Shown: positions 46,190 to 56,858 of the stretch, piece after piece
Position numbering within the stretch: the first letter of the stretch is position 1
Layout: every line of letters starts with the position of its first letter
From: Rhizoctonia solani
Lineage: Eukaryota > Basidiomycota > Agaricomycetes > Cantharellales > Ceratobasidiaceae
Assembly: GCF_016906535.1 (NCBI RefSeq)
Contig: NC_057372.1
Coordinates: 229,501-293,500 of the forward strand
DNA length: 64,000 nt
Reading direction: 5' to 3'
Made by a program: the position numbers and the translations under genes
Notes under the pieces: generated by a model
Told to the model about the DNA's origin: nothing
The model's database searches: none
The model's input: only the letters and a program-made list of their open reading frames with translations

Positions 46190-46721
46190 GTCATGACCCA
46201 AGAGGCATGGACACAGATACCCTAATATTCTATTATCATTTTATCTAAATTTTACGAATTATATGGACCAGGGGATGTTTCCAACATGACCACAGGCCAT
46301 GCAGGACTCCCCTGGCAGAGCAATCAACATGGAATGTGAATGGTCCCTTTGTTTAGCCTGTTAGCTTTGTCCTCTGGTTACTTAGTTACCATATGTCCTT
46401 AGTTGCATTGTTCTATTGTTCTCTTAGTTACCCATACCTTTGTAGTATGTCTTCCATTGTTCTCCTTTGTACTTTACAGTTCCCTTGTTCTGTATGATGT
46501 ATATAATGAAGGGAGAGTTCTGGCATTCAGACCAGAACTTGACCTCCTGTCAATCTACTGACTACCCTCCCCACTCTCCTGCTCTATTCTAAGGGGTCTT
46601 GTGCCATATTTGGCAAGTAATCTCTCTATCTAAAGTGTTGGTTGCAGTCTTCTGCTTATCCCCAAAGCCAGCACTGCCTCTTTAGGCATCTATCCCATTC
46701 TTCATTAGTCAGACTCTGACA
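46190..46721 (+). mobile_element. L5-family solo LTR
   Basis: A 532-bp unit, TGTCATGACCCAAG...GACTCTGACA, flanked by CTTAG on both sides (46185-46189 and 46722-46726). It contains a TATATAATGAAGGG promoter-like site. It is the only copy in the window. Confidence 0.88.
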
Positions 46722-46821
46722 CTTAGCTCCATACGGCCACAAGCGCCTGCTGCCTCAACGCCCCTTAAGGACGTCTAGGACAGCCCCCATTGTACCCATG
46801 TAGCTTGCCATTGCCCATAAG

Positions 46822-47351
46822 TGTTATGCCCTAGAGGCGTGACCACCTTAGAATCCACTAAGTCGAAGAAATAGTGAATATATGCGCTATTTTCTTGAAG
46901 ATTTATGGATATATGCATCTTTATGCTATTTAAGCGCTGATGCACATATTATGTAATCCTATCACATGACCTTCAGTCATGTGATCATGTTTTTCTTATC
47001 TTTGGTCATGTGACCTTTTCTTTGTTATTGTGTTTGCTCATGTATGTACTATTCCCTCTACTTGTTGAATATATAAGGAGGGTTCTGAGAGCCTTAAGCC
47101 TCAGAACTCAACCTCTTATCCCTCCAACACTACCTACCCTTGGCATACAATCAGGTGCACCTTGAGTGTAATAGTCCCTGCCTTGGTTTTAGCCCTGCTA
47201 TCTTAATAGCATAGTGCACTTTACTGTTATTGGTCTTGTCCACCCCTTATCTGGCAATTGCCTTGAGCATTGTTAGATCCTACTAGTTGATAAGTCCTAT
47301 ATTAGGCAATAACTAGTTAGGTTACCTCTTTGGTAGTTGTTGGCTCTGACA
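46822..47351 (+). mobile_element. L2-family solo LTR
   Basis: A 530-bp copy, TGTTATGCCC...GGCTCTGACA, flanked by ATAAG on both sides (46817-46821 and 47352-47356). Confidence 0.92.
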
Positions 47352-47424
47352 ATAAGGCCTTGGTCATTGGTAGATAGTAGTTAGACGTTGTGAGGTAGAC
47401 ACCACCACCTTATGCAGTTATTAC

Positions 47425-48007
47425 TGTCCTAGACGTCTGTAGGGACGCCAAGGAGGGAGGCGCTTGCGGCTGGATGTATCTAAGTAGAGAACCGTGTAAG
47501 GCGGCGGCAAGCTATCCTACGGCAACAACCAGCTATACTACGATGACCAAGGCCGTAAGGGCAATGACCAGCTATGTAACTACAGCGAGAAAGCCGCTTA
47601 AGGCGGTGTGGACTAAGTAGCTAAGTGGGTTACTGGGCTTAAGGCCCTTGTACAGTAATGGGGATGCGACAAGAGGTAATCGACCTGGGTGTTACCATGG
47701 TCGGTTGGCCTCCTTATATATTACAGAGCTAACTAATTACAAATACATTTATATGCAATACCGTATCAAATAAGAACCCCGTTCCGCAGTCGGCCTTACT
47801 CATGCATACGTGTCACTGACGTGTCATAGTGATGTCATCAGGTGGAGGTGGCTGCGTATGCTGACTAAGCGCGGAAGGGGACGTGGCTTGGCGCTTAGCG
47901 TATGTTATAAGCGCCGAGATCACGTGATTGAAAATGTTGTCCGTTTGTCTTCGTTTAAAAACGAGAAAATGGGAATAAATTCCCTGGTATCAACTGTGTC
48001 TACGACA
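47425..48007 (-). repeat. 3' LTR of element D (L4)
   Basis: 583 bp in minus orientation, with the polypurine tract GGGGGGGCAG beside it on minus. It reads AGGTCGATTACC at the transcript-start segment, where the 5' LTR has AGGTCAATTACC. Confidence 0.93.
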
Positions 48008-51000
48008 CTGCCCCCCCCTTAAGGGCCTTGGCAGCGCCAAGGGCCTTCTTTCTCATGTCTTCCTCGTATTTTTTCAAAATTTTCCCCGCATTTTTCAGGT
48101 TCTCTTGAGGTTCCCATGTGTTCTCCTTGGGGCCATAGCCTTTCCATTTGACCCGGAAGAACCATTTTCCGTTGCGTTCCTCTGCATCCGTTATTCCTTC
48201 AACCTTGTACTCTTCTTCCCCATCCACGGTAACTGGTGGTGGACGGTTCTTGAAGGCCTGTTTGTTGTCCCTTCTGACCTTAGACAATAATCCCACGTAA
48301 AATACGTTATGGATGCGCATGGTTGGTGGGAGTTCTAGCCTGTAAGCGCGGTTGGAGATTTTTTCCATGACTTTGAATGGTCCTAAGCGTTGTTCCGTTA
48401 GCTTGGGGCTTAAGGTTTTGAGTTTAACGTTTTTTGCATCAAGCCATACTTCTTCTCCAACCTCAAACTCTGTTGGGCTTCCGTGTTCTCCGGCTACCAT
48501 CCGTTGTTTAGAATGCCGGAGGGGGATTCGATTTCTCTCCATTGTGCTTCCATGGCTTCCGCCAGTTCATCGGCCTCTGGCACGTCCGTAGGAATGTTGG
48601 AAGGGGTTAAGGTTGGTTCCCATCCGTGGAGCGCTTTGAAAGGTGACTTCCCCGTGGCACTATGCACTGCGTTGTTGTAGGCGAATTCTGCCATTGGTAA
48701 CCATTTGACCCAGTCCCTTTGATTAGTGCCGGAGTATGCTCTTAGGAAGTGTTCTACGGAGGGGTTCACCCGTTCTGTCTGCCCATCGCTCTGGGGGTGA
48801 TAAGCGGAGGAAGTGCGGGTCTATGCCTAGTCGTTGGTACAACGCCTTCAGAAACTTGTTATTGAACACTCTTCCACGGTCTGAGATTGTTTTTTCCGGC
48901 ATTCCGTACTTTTTCCAGACGTGTCGCAAGAACAATTCCGCTAGTTCAGGGGCTTTTAGTTTCTTGGAACATTCTACCAATATGACGTATTTGGTAAAGC
49001 TGTCAACAATAACTAGTATGGAGTCATAGGCCCCGTCCTTTGGCAGATCAACAATCATATCATAGGAAATGTGTTGCCATGGGCGTACAGGGAGTTCTAA
49101 CGGCTGTGGTGGGATTGACGCGTATTTGGGTTTCCTAATCCTTTGGCAGGTCTCGCAGGAGTCTACGTGCCAGTATGTGTCCGCGCGTATGCCTGGCCAA
49201 TAGTAGTTGCGCGAGATTAGCTCCAGGGTCCGTTGCCTGCCTGGATGTCCTGCCGATGGGCTGTCGTGGAAGATTTGGAGTAAATCCGTACGTAGGGTCC
49301 CGACGTCAGGGACCACAATCCGTCCTTGGTAGAAGAGTAATCCTGCTTCCATCTGGTAGTCCTTGAATGCTCGTTTGATGGATGGGGGCGCTTTGGATTC
49401 ATTCTGCAGGAACTGTAGGATTTCTTCAAGGGACTCGTCTTGATCCAGGCTCGACTCTATACGCTGTTGTAACTCCTTTTCTGGTAGAACTAGTGCGACG
49501 TTGGCAAAGATAGGGTCTGGGAGCATGGTCTGGGCAGCAGGTGGGACATCGGCATGGTCTGATTGCCGGGATAAGGCATCTGGTTTGCCGGACTGTTTGC
49601 CCGGGCGATACACAATTTGGAAGTTGTATCCAGCCAGGAGGAGGTGCCAGCGTGCATGGCGGCGATTGAAAGTTCTAGACTCCTTCCAGTATTCCAAGTT
49701 CCGATGATCAGTGAAGACTGTTACGGGGTGCAGGGTTCCTTCCAAGAAGATGCGCCAATATTCAAACGACCGGATAATGGCCAGGAGTTCCTTGTCGTGG
49801 GTGTCATAATTCTGTTCGGCACCCTTGAAAGACTCCGATAGGAACCCTAGTGGGTGTAAGCGGCCGTCTTCCTGTCGTTGGCTAAGAATGGAACCTAAGG
49901 CTGCACCAGAAGCATCCGTTTCTAGGAAGTAGGGCTTGGCAGGGTTGGCGTGACAGAGTACAGGGGCGTTGGTAATGGCATCCTTTAGTCCTTGGAATGC
50001 TTCCTGTTCCTTTGTGTCCCATCTCCAAGGTGTATCTTTCTTGACTAGGTTGTGTAATGGCCTAGCCATGTGGCTGAAGTTGGCGACAAATTGGCAAAGG
50101 AAATTGGCAAACCCTAAGAACGATTGGACTTCCTTGACTTTAGTGGGTACCGGCCATTCCTGTACCGCCTGGATTTTGAGCTTATCCAGACTAAAACCCT
50201 TATTGGAGACAATGATTCCCAGGTATTCCACAGAGGTAACGTGGAATGTACACTTGGATGCCTTGCAGAACAGCTGATTTTCCATTAACCGTTTTAGGAC
50301 CTCATGAACGTGTTTCGTGTGGGATACGTCATCCTTTGAGTAAATCAGGATATCATCAAGGTAGATGATGACGCATACATCCAACAAATCTTTGAATAGT
50401 TTGTTCATAAAGTGTTGAAAGGCGGCTGGGGCGTTTGTTAAACCAAAAGTCATGACCAGGGATTCATAGAGACCGTACTTGGTTCGGAATGCGGTTTTCC
50501 ATTTGTCACCTTCTTTTACCCGCACATTGTTGTATCCCCATCGTAAGTCTAGCTTGGTGAAGACCTTGGCACCACGGAGCTGGGCCATGAGGTCATCTGG
50601 ACGGGGAAGCGGGTATACGTTTTTCTTGGTGCGGTTGTTTAGGCAACGGTAGTCAACGACCAATCGGCGGGAACCATCCTTCTTAGGTACAAACATGACC
50701 GGTGAACTAATGGAAGATTTGCTAGGACGGATCTTCCCAGCTTTCAACTCATCCCTGAGCCAGTCCTTGAGTGTGGCGGACTTGGCGTCTGTCATACTGT
50801 AAAGGGGAGAGTTAAGGGGGCCTTCTTCCGTGAGTTCTATTCCAATGTCGTAATGCCGGTGTGGAGGAAGCTTGTTGAATTCTTCTTCTCCAAATACCTT
50901 GGCGTATTGATGGTACTTGGAGGGTACTCCTTCAAGGGGGTTTTTGTCTGCTTCTTCTTCCTCGGCGATGGCCACATGTTCAGGGGTAGCGTGAGGAAAG

Positions 51001-51340
51001 GTAAGGGTGCGCATATCCAATCAATCTCCGGGTTGTGGGCATCCAACCATTTCAATCCCAAGATGGCAGCATGAGACCCTGTGTTACATATAAGGAAGGT
51101 CTCTGTCATTTTCTTGCCATCAAAGGAAAAGGTCAGGATTGCCTTTTTCCAGATTTTGCCTGCCTGGGGGCTCGACCCATCGAGCATAGTAACGGTACGG
51201 GGTGTAGGGAGGTCAATGAGTGGGAGGCGGAGTAGTTCCGTGGTACGGGGGTGTAGAAATGAGGAAGTGGCGCCTGAATCTATCAGGACTTCTAGGTTTT
51301 CCGCTTGTTTCTCTGGTGTAATAGAAATGGTGAAGAGTGG
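48000..51340 (-). pseudogene. Element D pol (three frameshifts)
   Basis: The same domain order as C: protease (IDSGAT near 51,280), RT (IIYLDDIL near 50,360), RNase H (ETDASGAAL near 49,920), integrase HHCC and core, and chromodomain (FFRVKWKGYG near 48,150). Compared with C, one base is missing near 51,010, near 48,805 and near 48,515. The codon matching C's pol ATG is ATA here, so pol could not start independently. The stop lies inside the LTR. Confidence 0.93.
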
Positions 51341-51426
51341 GGATATTTTATTCGAGCTACTTGATATATTACATATTTCTATACAACCAGAGTCCTTGGG
51401 GTCCTTGCGCGCGGCAGCAGGTACCC

Positions 51427-52805
51427 TTAGTCTTTTCCCGATTCGGGTCCAGACTCTTCGCCAATCTTGGCGGCTTCTTTCTTGACGCCTTCCTCCTTAG
51501 GCGTTGCCTTCCAACCTGTGCGGCATTCCGCAAACTTGTGGCCCGATTTGCCGCACTTGATGCATAGGCCTTCAGCCCGGCGGCGGTTGCGCTCCTCCTT
51601 GGAGACAAAGTTGGGGTCGCTGGAGAGGCGCCCTGGTCTTGTGGCCTGTTGGCCGGTACTCGCCCCCCTATTGGGGGTGGTAGTGGAGGCACCAGACTTA
51701 TTACCCTTAGGCGGGTGGCTGGCGTGCTCCTCACGGAGGGCGTTGTCGATGACCAGGGCTGCATTCTGCAGCTCGAGGAGTGTGGTGGGGCGCCGCTCTT
51801 GGGTGGCAATGAGGCGGCTGACCTCCCAGTGGAGGCCACGTGCGAATTGCCCACGGAGGGCGGCGTCATTCCAGTCCAGGTCCATGGCAATGGTCCTGAA
51901 CTTTGTAATGTACTCAGCACAGGTGCCTGTCTGAGTAAGGTGGGTGATTTGCCGCTCAGCGGCTCGCGTAGCATCCGGGTTACCAAATGCAGCCAAGAAC
52001 TCCGTCCTGAAGTCGTCGACCGATTGGATTAGGGCCCTGTGGGACCCTAGTTGGTCAAGATGGGGGTGGGCCCAGGCTCCTGCCACGTCCTTCATATTCA
52101 TCAGGAGGAATGATAGGACCTCCTGATCGGTTGGGAACATCCTTTGATTTAGACGTACCCATGCCAACATCCGCGTGAGCCATTGGCGGGCTTTGTTCCC
52201 TATTTTCCCTGTATAGGCGTCAGGGTGGTCTACCTTGACAGGGGTTTGATAAGCGGCTACAGGGGCCGCTGGTTGTGGGACTTGGGGGGAACGGAGGCGG
52301 ATAGGCAAAGGTGGAGGGGAGTATGGACTTGCGGGGGAGCCCGGACGGGAGTTGGTTGCGCGAAGGCGGGGGGAGCTTTGGAGGGGACGGCCCAGGCAAC
52401 GAGGGGCGCACTAGGCGCTGGAAAAGTGTCGGTTTTTGGTAGGGGCCTGGGCGTGGCCTCAACTGCCGGAGGTTTCCGGTCTTCTGGTGTGTGGGGGACT
52501 CCACCCCTAGCCTCAATGCGAGTGAGGGCTTGATCGACTGCGCCCATCCAGTCTCGGGCTTCCTTTGTTGCTTCTTTTGTTTCTTCAAGTTCCCGCTCGA
52601 GTCGGAGGACTTGATTTTGCAATCCCAGGATGAGGGAGATTGCTTGTCCGAGGATGAGGGAGATTGCTCGTCCAAGGGAGATTTCCCCGTAAACCTCGGG
52701 TTCGAGGCTTGATGACTCATCGGCGGTTGCCGGAAGAGTGGGTCCCAACTCTCCTTGATTGAGAGGGGACAAGGGACGAGCGGAGCTCCGGGAGCGGGTT
52801 GCCAT
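51427..52805 (-). pseudogene. Element D gag (one frameshift)
   Basis: Starts MATRSRSSA at 52805. It has a coiled coil (QVLRLERELEETKEATKEA), a proline-rich linker, a capsid-like region and a CCHC knuckle (CIKCGKSGHKFAEC). The N-terminal frame is lost near 52,340, where a base is missing, and the frame of 52308-51427 takes over. A 27-bp tandem duplication repeats the ISLILG block, absent from C. Confidence 0.9.
51433..51439 (-). promoter_or_regulatory. Putative -1 frameshift heptamer GGGAAAA in element D
   Basis: Same context as in C: TCG GGA AAA GAC TAA in the gag frame, with an open -1 frame into the protease. Confidence 0.72.
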
Positions 52806-53282
52806 CTCATGGGGATAAGAGCGGCCTTGGTGGGAAGCGGTGCGCTGGGAGGCGCGGGAGGAAGCGCAAGAGGGGTGCGGGAAGTAATGATGGGCAATGT
52901 GGGGGAGTGGTGCCTATATCAGGACTTATGGGTCGCTTTATTGTACTGGCGCTAAGAACTTGCGTCAACCGCCTAGCGTTGGACAGTCCCTATCAACCAA
53001 TCGACTGCCGTGTACGGGCGTGATGTGGGACGGGTTTTCTGCAAGCGGGTGGATCTGCTGACTAGTTCCGCTGACAAAGGGTGTGGTGACCGTTGGTACG
53101 CGGACGATTAGGACCTGTCTGCCTTGTAGCAATTTGGTACTAGGTGGGACTGACGCTGGTTTGATTATTAACAGCGAAAGGCAAGTCCGATCACCTGATT
53201 TCCCTTGTGCTAGTACAGGGGGCCTTCTTGTTTGTTGAATCTGAGTGGGAGTGCTTGGTGGGCACGGTTTGCAACCGACTTA

Positions 53283-53295
53283 AGGTCAATTACCT
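53283..53295 (-). other. Self-priming-type primer-binding site of element D
   Basis: On minus AGGTAATTGACCT lies two bases after the 5' LTR. It is perfectly complementary over 13 nt to 53547-53559 in the same LTR, about 34 nt after TATATAAGG. Confidence 0.72.
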
Positions 53296-53297
53296 AG

Positions 53298-53880
53298 TGT
53301 CCTAGATGTCTGTAGGGACGCCGAGGAGGGAGGCGCTTGCGGCCGGATGTATCTAAGTAGAGAACCGCGTAAGGCGGCGGCAAGCTATCCTACGGCGACG
53401 ACCAGCTATACTACGATGACCAAGGCCGTAAGGGCGATGACCAGCTATGTAACTACAGCGAGAAAGCCGCTTAAGGCGGTGTGGACTAAGTAGCTAAGTG
53501 GGTTACTGGGCTTAAGGCCCTCGTACAGTAATGGGGATGCGACAAGAGGTAATTGACCTGGGTGTTACCATGGTTGGTTGGCCTCCTTATATATTACAGA
53601 GCTAACTAATTACAAATACATTTATATGCAATACCGTATCAAATAAGAACCCCGTTCCGCAGTCGGCCTTACTCATGCATACGTGTCACTGACGTGTCAT
53701 AGTGATGTCATCAGGTGGAGGTGGCTGCGTATGCTGACTAAGCGCGGAAGGGGACGTGGCTCGGCGCTTAGCGTATGTTATAAGCGCCAAGATCACGTGA
53801 TTGAAAATGTTGTCCGTTTGTCTTTGTTTAAAAACGAGAAAATGGGAATAAATTCCCTGGTATCAACTGTGTCTACGACA
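53298..53880 (-). repeat. 5' LTR of element D (L4)
   Basis: 583 bp in minus orientation, with TATATAAGG (rc at 53585-53593), a CACGTG box, and GGCGCTTA/TAAGCGCC inverted repeats. Outer flank is ATTAC. Confidence 0.93.
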
Positions 53881-53943
53881 ATTACTTGTACTCCACATGG
53901 CCACAAGCGCCTGCACCCTCAACATCCTTACAGATGTCTAGGA

Positions 53944-54454
53944 CAACAATTAGCACCTGGCTGCTGATTAGCATAAATTAGCAACCCCAGTATGTTGATT
54001 AGATCTATTTTGCTCTGCTTGACTTCAATTAGCACCAATTGGATTTTGCTGGCTAATTGGATTTTACCATTTTCCTGATGGTAGGGCCCATGGTTAGTCA
54101 CCCCCTCAGTAGTGGACTTTTATTGAGCCAGCCCTACGCAGTTGTCTCAGAGCCTCCCAATAACAAAAAGCCTTATGGTGTCCCATCTGGGGTATATTTG
54201 TCTGGGGAACCTTTACCAGTGCTTTGTCCACAGTCTCTAGCTGTAAGAGCTGATATTTGAGTTCAATCTTGTCTAACTCTTTTATAGCTGTTTCTCACTC
54301 ATCTACATCTACATCCCCCCCTCACCTCAAGCTTGTCAAGGATGCACTTGAAGGAAATCTTTTGGAACATAACAGTTGGCCAAACAAAGAGCAAGGCAAA
54401 TTAGGCTGCAAGGAAGCCTGGAAGCATGGAAGTAATTTCAGAAATAGCATGTTG
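53944..54454. other. Unassigned 0.5-kb stretch
   Basis: Contains repeated ATTAGCA and CTAATTGGATTTT motifs at its start and a 71-codon ORF (54257-54472, plus) with no recognised domain. No gene is supported. Confidence 0.4.
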
Positions 54455-55332
54455 GTACTCATGCTGACATAAAGTATGTGAACACAATAGATTAATTTCC
54501 AGCAGCTGCAGATGTGACTTAATCACTTAGTCTCAGTAATAAAGTATGTAGATTGGAGTGCCCTGCATTTCATCCAAGTGTTGGAAAATCCAAAAGCTGA
54601 GACAGAGGGAGGTGAAGGTGTGCACATGAAAATGAGCATAAATCTAGCATAGGAAGGCAGCTAGATATGAAGAAAAGAAGTAAATACAATGATAGTTAGA
54701 AATGTCCTGATCATTTTTGCACTTTGATGCAAGTGTAAATGTTTTGTGGTTAGAGAGATATGTTTGATATAATATTGATGGTTTTGAGTATTTTCATATG
54801 TAATTCATAGGAATGATCAGCATCCAGTACCATTTTCTATCAAACATATCTCTCTAACCACAAAACATTTACACTTGCTTCAAAGTGCAAAAATGATCAG
54901 GACATTTCTAACTATCTGTCCTGGACACAGTCACATGACCAGTACAAGTGGTTGCATGCTGGCCCAAGCCCAAAAATTTGGGGGGTAGCAGGTGTAATCA
55001 TGGGTTGTCAGCAGAGGAATAATAGGGCTCTATGGCTTAGTGGTCAAGCTGGTTCAATTCCGGCTAGTTCTATTTTCCTCTGTTTATGACACTATCATTG
55101 TATTTACTTCTTTTCTTCATATCTAGCTGCCTTCCTATGCTAGGTTTATGCTCATTTTCATGTGCACACCTTCACCTCCCTCTGTCTCAGCTTTTGGATT
55201 TTCCAACACTTGGATGAAATGCAGGGCACTCCAATCTACATACTTTATTACTGAGACTAAGTGATTAAGTCACATCTGCAGCTGCTGGAAATTAATCTAT
55301 TGTGTTCACATACTTTATGTCAGCACGAGTAC
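54455..55332. repeat. Long palindrome: 315-bp arms around a 68-bp spacer
   Basis: The left arm 54455-54769 and right arm 54838-55332 are reverse complements with only scattered mismatches. The right arm is 180 bp longer only because of an S element (175 bp) plus its 5-bp duplication; without these both arms are 315 bp. No target duplication was seen at the outer ends. It could be a foldback/MITE-like element or a local inverted duplication. Confidence 0.88.
54917..55091 (+). mobile_element. S element in one arm of the palindrome
   Basis: 175 bp, TGTCCTGGACAC...TTTATGACA, flanked by CTATC on both sides (54912-54916 and 55092-55096). The intact left arm of the palindrome shows the empty site (single GATAG), proving recent insertion. 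The tRNA-like segment is at about 55,020-55,075. Confidence 0.9.
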
Positions 55333-56157
55333 ATTTGTATGACACCGCATTGTGAATCTTTTGCACTTGCATTTGGTATGATGCCAACCCTTGCTTTCAC
55401 TCATCCCATAATGATATCATATACAGACCCTTGGCTGAATCAAGGGCAGGCTAATTTTGCTCCAGACAACAAGCAAATAGGGGTGAACGCCTGATTTTAA
55501 TTGGCTGTAGCTGACTCGTTGAGTAGACAATCTTGTAGCTATGCAATCAATTTCCTGCTATAATGCGTACGTAATACTCATCCACCTAAGCTTTAAGTGC
55601 AAGAGCTGGTGTAAGGAAACAATCACACTTGAAACCACGCTTGAAACGGCTGTGTAATAAACGCTACTTAATTGCTGTGCCTGAACGCCCAGTTGTCAGG
55701 TGCCTGACTGATGTGAAGCTAGTGTTGCGTCTGAGGCCAAGGGTGGGCGATTTGCACTCGGCTTGCCTTGCGGAATAAGGTTCACAAGCTGGGATCAGGT
55801 GGGGTCGATTCAGGGCAACCGTGTGATGATTGAGGGTCTGACTTGGTCTTTTGCTTACCTGATGTATACCATAGATAGACAGTATTGGCATGAGCAAACA
55901 CTTGCCGATGGGTGTAGTTGTACGAGTTTGTCTGAGTGCGGACATAGCTAAGGAAAGGAATAAATGCGCCATTTTTTTTGCTCTGTCTCCGAGGATTGAG
56001 TTTGGGGAATGGTTGGGATCGTTGAATTAAGCACGTCGCAATAGTATGATAGGCTGGAAGGCAATTGGGATGAGGTGTGAAGTACCTTTGCGTCGCATTT
56101 TTGCTGAGTTTCTGCCAAGTTTCACTGAGCTCAATATGTTATGTATTTTGAATTAAA
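55333..56157. other. No gene seen; transition to host sequence
   Basis: Only short unconvincing ORFs on both strands, such as 55664-55972 minus. Some of this may be the non-preserved body of the hAT element whose end lies to the right. Confidence 0.4.
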
Positions 56158-56511
56158 ATGGTGGTAAGAACTTATAAAAATAAGAGGGGAGTCGAGTTTA
56201 TTATTTATTGGCAGAATCATCAGTATACATACCCGATACTGTACCAGATTGCGATGAACGTCCTCCTTGCGCAAGCCTTGTCTGTATCGTCTGAACAAGT
56301 ATTCTCGTCGAGCAAGTTGACCGTAACTGCCCAGAGAACTCGCCTCTCTGCTTTGAACGTCGAATATCTGCAAGTTTTGAAGCACACGTTACGTCGGCGC
56401 CGCAGAAACCGTCTGGACGGTGTTACAGAGACTGGGATTGAGATCGAGCCCAATGGTCTCGATCTTGTCTCTCATCTGTTTGAGAGCGTGACTTGCGAGG
56501 ATGAAGAATAG
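56158..56511 (+). pseudogene. hAT transposase C-terminal remnant
   Basis: The 117-codon ORF matches the hAT dimerisation region: YPILYQIAMNVLLAQ, then SVSSEQVFSSSKLTVTAQR, then LSALNVEYLQVLKHT. These are the usual YP-L, S--SE-VFS and R--L----------LK features of the family. The N-terminal zinc finger and catalytic region are missing. It is a fossil, 348 bp from the downstream host gene. Confidence 0.8.
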
Positions 56512-56858
56512 CCGGAAGTTATTGATTCCATGTACATACTAACTTGAACCTCATTATCATTTTATGTATCGTGCATGCACCGTACCAAACCAGGCTGAAT
56601 ATATGTATAACCCGACGGAACGGACCCATCACACGAGCCAGGGCACAAATCGCTTAATCATCACACCGAGTAACCACGAGCCTGCTTACTCTAGCACAAG
56701 CAAGTTGGCTCGGCTCGGCTCAACTCGGCTCATACGCAACACTATGTGAAGCATATCCCAATGGTCATGAATAGGTGTGTGGCCTCTACGATTCAAAGTA
56801 CAAAAATGTAATCGATACAAAAGTCTGGGAGCTACATCTAAAACAAGTAACCAAACAT

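Larger units (their letters stand above)
44434..46782 (+). repeat. 3' LTR of element E (L4) with two nested solo LTRs
   Basis: Starts TGTTGTAGACAC after AGAGGGGGGGCAG and ends GTCTAGGACA. Subtracting the L3 and L5 insertions and their duplicated 5-mers leaves about 574 bp, a normal L4 length. Confidence 0.9.
47425..53880 (-). mobile_element. Element D: full-length Ty3/gypsy chromovirus, sister of C
   Basis: Two 583-bp L4 LTRs (47425-48007 and 53298-53880), flanked by ATTAC on both sides (47420-47424 and 53881-53885), enclose gag and pol very similar to C. The total is 6,456 bp. It carries one frameshift in gag and at least three in pol, so it is inactive but recent. Confidence 0.95.
46783..53943 (+). 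repeat. Older L4-like LTR 3' portion, split by an L2 solo LTR and element D
   Basis: The pieces 46783-46821, 47357-47424 and 53886-53943 rejoin into an L4-type LTR tail. This tail has GTAGCTTGCC, then GGCCACAAGCGCC, then a GTCTAGGACA end at 53943. Its 5' part is not present to the left of element E. Confidence 0.6.

Noticed and set aside
54257..54472. 71-codon ORF beside the palindrome as a gene
   Set aside because: It has no domain and runs into the palindrome arm. Support is too weak.
55020..55080. A true tRNA gene
   Set aside because: The anticodon arm is missing in all three copies, so it cannot be a functional tRNA. It is reported instead as a tRNA-like part of the S element.
56700..56735. 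GGCTCGGCTCAACTCGGCTC as a regulatory repeat
   Set aside because: A short imperfect simple repeat in intergenic DNA with no further evidence.
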